NCBI GenBank assembly: GCA_947450015.1
Contig: CANFUB010000040.1
Location: 1-13,647 of the forward strand
DNA: 13,647 nt
Source: Bacteroidota bacterium
GTDB lineage: Bacteria > Bacteroidota > Bacteroidia > NS11-12g > UBA955
Reading direction: 5' to 3'
The notes below the pieces were generated by a model. The model saw only the letters and a program-made list of their open reading frames with translations, made no database searches and had not been told where the DNA came from. The translations under genes were made by a program, and so were the position numbers. This document shows positions 11,915 through 13,647 of this stretch, piece by piece. Each line of letters begins with the position of its first letter. Within the stretch, counting starts at the first letter, position 1.

Positions 11915-13647
11915 ATGAAAATGTGCAAATCATTCTACCTATTGTTGCTAATAGTGTTAGCTCAAATTGTGGCATGCGATCCTACTGCTAAGAAGATTAA
12001 GAATCCTACACCTTTTGAAAATTTTGAACCAGAAAAACTTGTAGCGGCAATGACACAAGTTTTAGATTCTCTTGCAAAAGACACCAATAAAACACACTAT
12101 TACGATACTTTAAAAACCTTTTACAAGCAACGCAATTATGAGTATGTGTGGTTAGAAAAAGCCAAGGATTCTTTGTTTCGATTGTCGCTCAATCTGCTTT
12201 ACGACAGCGTACCTTTCGAGGGTTTGAAAGCCAGTCATTACGACTGTGCTGAACTAAAAGACCGACTGGATAAAGTTAAAAAATTAAAGGCTACAAATTT
12301 ATACAACGACTTAGCTTTATTAGAAATAAAATTGAGCAACAGTATTTTGTTGTTATGGCATGATAAGGTGCTTGGTCGCACCAATCCACAAGAAGTGTTA
12401 GGCGCTAAATACACCTTGCCCTATCCGAACAAAGCATTGAATTTATTTTCAGTTTTAAATACCGATTCTGTTATACCAAAAGTGGCGCATTATTATCCAG
12501 CCCATCCTGATTATTGGAAATTAAAAAAATTATTGGCCCAAAGGTTTGGAGAAACCGAAGGCAGTGAAACATTTATTGATACTGTAGGTATACGAAAAGT
12601 AAAGCCAGGTGATACAACTTATATAGCGCCATTGCTAGCAAGAAGAATGGTAGAGTTGGGCATGGCCCCCGATAGTTTAATTCATAAAACAGATTCCTCT
12701 TTTATCTACAAAAAAATAACCGCCAAATACATCAAAGAATTTCAACGCATCAGCAATGTTACCGACGATGGCATTATTGGCAAGTCGACCTTGAAATTAT
12801 TAAACGCTTCGAAGAACGATAAGCTCAATGAAATACGTGCAAACATCGAACGTATCCGTTGGTTTAGCGATGCGCCACCAAAGCCTTATGTGATGGTGAA
12901 CATTCCAGAGTTTTTGTTGTACTTGGTGTATACCGATAGCTTGATGGCCATCTACAAAGACAGTTTATTGCCAGTAAAAGTTTGCATAGGCGAGGGCAAG
13001 GAAAAATACTTTGAACAGAAATTACAGCGCTATACCAAAACAGGCAAGTATTCTGATAAACCGCAGAACCACGAAACACCGCAGATTTATTCGACCATCG
13101 ACTATGTCATTCTCAATCCAACATGGACAGTGCCAAGCAGTATTGTAGGAAGAGAAATGTATGGCAAAATTGTGCGCGATCCAGGATATTTAATTCGCAA
13201 TGGTTATCAAGTGTTCGATAAAAATGTACCAGTGAATCCATACAATATTAAATGGAAAAGTTATTCGCCAGGCAATATTCCTTATACCATTCGTCAGGAT
13301 GCGGGCGATGATAATTCATTGGGTAAAATAAAATTCACTTTCAAAAATCCTTTCTCAGTATACTTACACGACACTCCATTAAAAGGCAAATTTAAATTGA
13401 ACAATAGAGCAGTGAGTCATGGTTGTGTAAGGGTAGAGAACCCCATTGATTTAGCAGGTTTTATTTTGCAGCACAATCAAAAAGTAACCTACGATGACAT
13501 GTTGATTAAAGTAGGCCGAGCACCAGTAAACGATACGGCCCGCGCTCGCAAATGGAGAGAGGATACAACAAGTTATAAGAAAATTGTAAAGGGCACTTAT
13601 CCCATTCGCTTAGAAAATAAAATGGTAGTGTTTTTCGATTATAAAAC
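11915..13647 (+). CDS. L,D-transpeptidase, YcbB/LdtD-like lipoprotein, 3' end beyond window
   Basis: The frame is open from the ATG at 11915 to the window edge (577 complete codons), so the stop lies outside. L,D-transpeptidases form 3-3 cross-links between meso-diaminopimelate residues of peptidoglycan stems in the periplasm. The N-terminus (MKMCKSFYLLLL...IVAC) is a lipoprotein signal with lipobox IVAC, Cys21 being the likely lipidated residue. An N-terminal alpha-helical region is followed by a peptidoglycan-binding-type segment (about 225-292; YIKEFQRISNVTDDGIIGKS begins at 272), then the catalytic domain starting near VMVNIPEFLLYLVY. Active-site residues are visible as His485 (VYLHDTP) and the SHGCVRV motif with His502 and nucleophile Cys504. 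Order and size match YcbB of E. coli (615 residues), so only a short tail should be missing. It is 128 bases downstream of the GH3 fusion on the same strand, with no obvious hairpin or -7 box between. Confidence 0.92.
   Translation, partial: MKMCKSFYLLLLIVLAQIVACDPTAKKIKNPTPFENFEPEKLVAAMTQVLDSLAKDTNKTHYYDTLKTFYKQRNYEYVWLEKAKDSLFRLSLNLLYDSVPFEGLKASHYDCAELKDRLDKVKKLKATNLYNDLALLEIKLSNSILLLWHDKVLGRTNPQEVLGAKYTLPYPNKALNLFSVLNTDSVIPKVAHYYPAHPDYWKLKKLLAQRFGETEGSETFIDTVGIRKVKPGDTTYIAPLLARRMVELGMAPDSLIHKTDSSFIYKKITAKYIKEFQRISNVTDDGIIGKSTLKLLNASKNDKLNEIRANIERIRWFSDAPPKPYVMVNIPEFLLYLVYTDSLMAIYKDSLLPVKVCIGEGKEKYFEQKLQRYTKTGKYSDKPQNHETPQIYSTIDYVILNPTWTVPSSIVGREMYGKIVRDPGYLIRNGYQVFDKNVPVNPYNIKWKSYSPGNIPYTIRQDAGDDNSLGKIKFTFKNPFSVYLHDTPLKGKFKLNNRAVSHGCVRVENPIDLAGFILQHNQKVTYDDMLIKVGRAPVNDTARARKWREDTTSYKKIVKGTYPIRLENKMVVFFDYK

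Noticed and set aside
12864..13079. Minus-strand 71-codon frame inside the L,D-transpeptidase gene
   Set aside because: It is antisense to a well-supported catalytic domain and has no promoter or recognisable product.

Overview
This window looks like chromosomal DNA of a member of the Bacteroidota, probably an environmental or uncultured Sphingobacteriales/Chitinophagales-like lineage. The base composition is AT-rich. Five transcription starts have an exact TAnnTTTG box, the -7 element of the Bacteroidota sigma factor, and no clear Shine-Dalgarno sequences are seen. The gene families are also typical of that phylum: a GH3-serine hydrolase fusion, an OmpL-like beta-barrel porin, a GxxExxY protein and a SEDS RodA with the motif PEQHTDFIF. 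The species call is inference.

Layout. (1) 2-1333, plus strand: rodA, cut by the left edge of the window. (2) 1405-2929, minus strand: a two-gene unit of an EamA/DMT transporter and a nitroreductase overlapping by 8 bases, ending in a hairpin plus T-tract terminator at 1348-1370. (3) 3071-3865, plus: an exported protein of unknown function, converging to within 2 bases on (4) a beta-barrel porin (3868-5097, minus). Upstream of the porin lies (5) a small two-helix membrane protein (5137-5721, minus). (6) 5722-6066: an intergenic region with three arrays of a CTGCYTM-type heptamer separated by two homologous 63-base linkers. (7) 6067-6711, minus: a LysE-family exporter. (8) 6836-7609, plus: an enoyl-CoA hydratase with a very short or absent leader. 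(9) 7610-8942: a repeat-rich accessory region around one intact GxxExxY gene. It contains the 3' remnant of a second GxxExxY gene, a 158-base upstream segment in two diverged copies, three copies of a 25-base element (one inverted), four T-first hairpins and a 25-base-period tandem. (10) 8943-11786, plus: a secreted GH3 beta-N-acetylhexosaminidase fused to a beta-lactamase-fold serine hydrolase. (11) 11915 to the right edge, plus: a lipoprotein L,D-transpeptidase, cut by the window end.

Three genes concern peptidoglycan: RodA polymerises glycan strands, the L,D-transpeptidase cross-links stem peptides, and the GH3-hydrolase fusion is best read as a one-polypeptide version of the NagZ/AmiE muropeptide-degrading pair of Bacillus subtilis. 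The remaining genes are ordinary transport and metabolic functions with no evident shared pathway. No tRNA, rRNA or CRISPR array was seen. The least conventional parts of the window are the GxxExxY repeat block (7627-8851) and the heptamer arrays (5835-6061).
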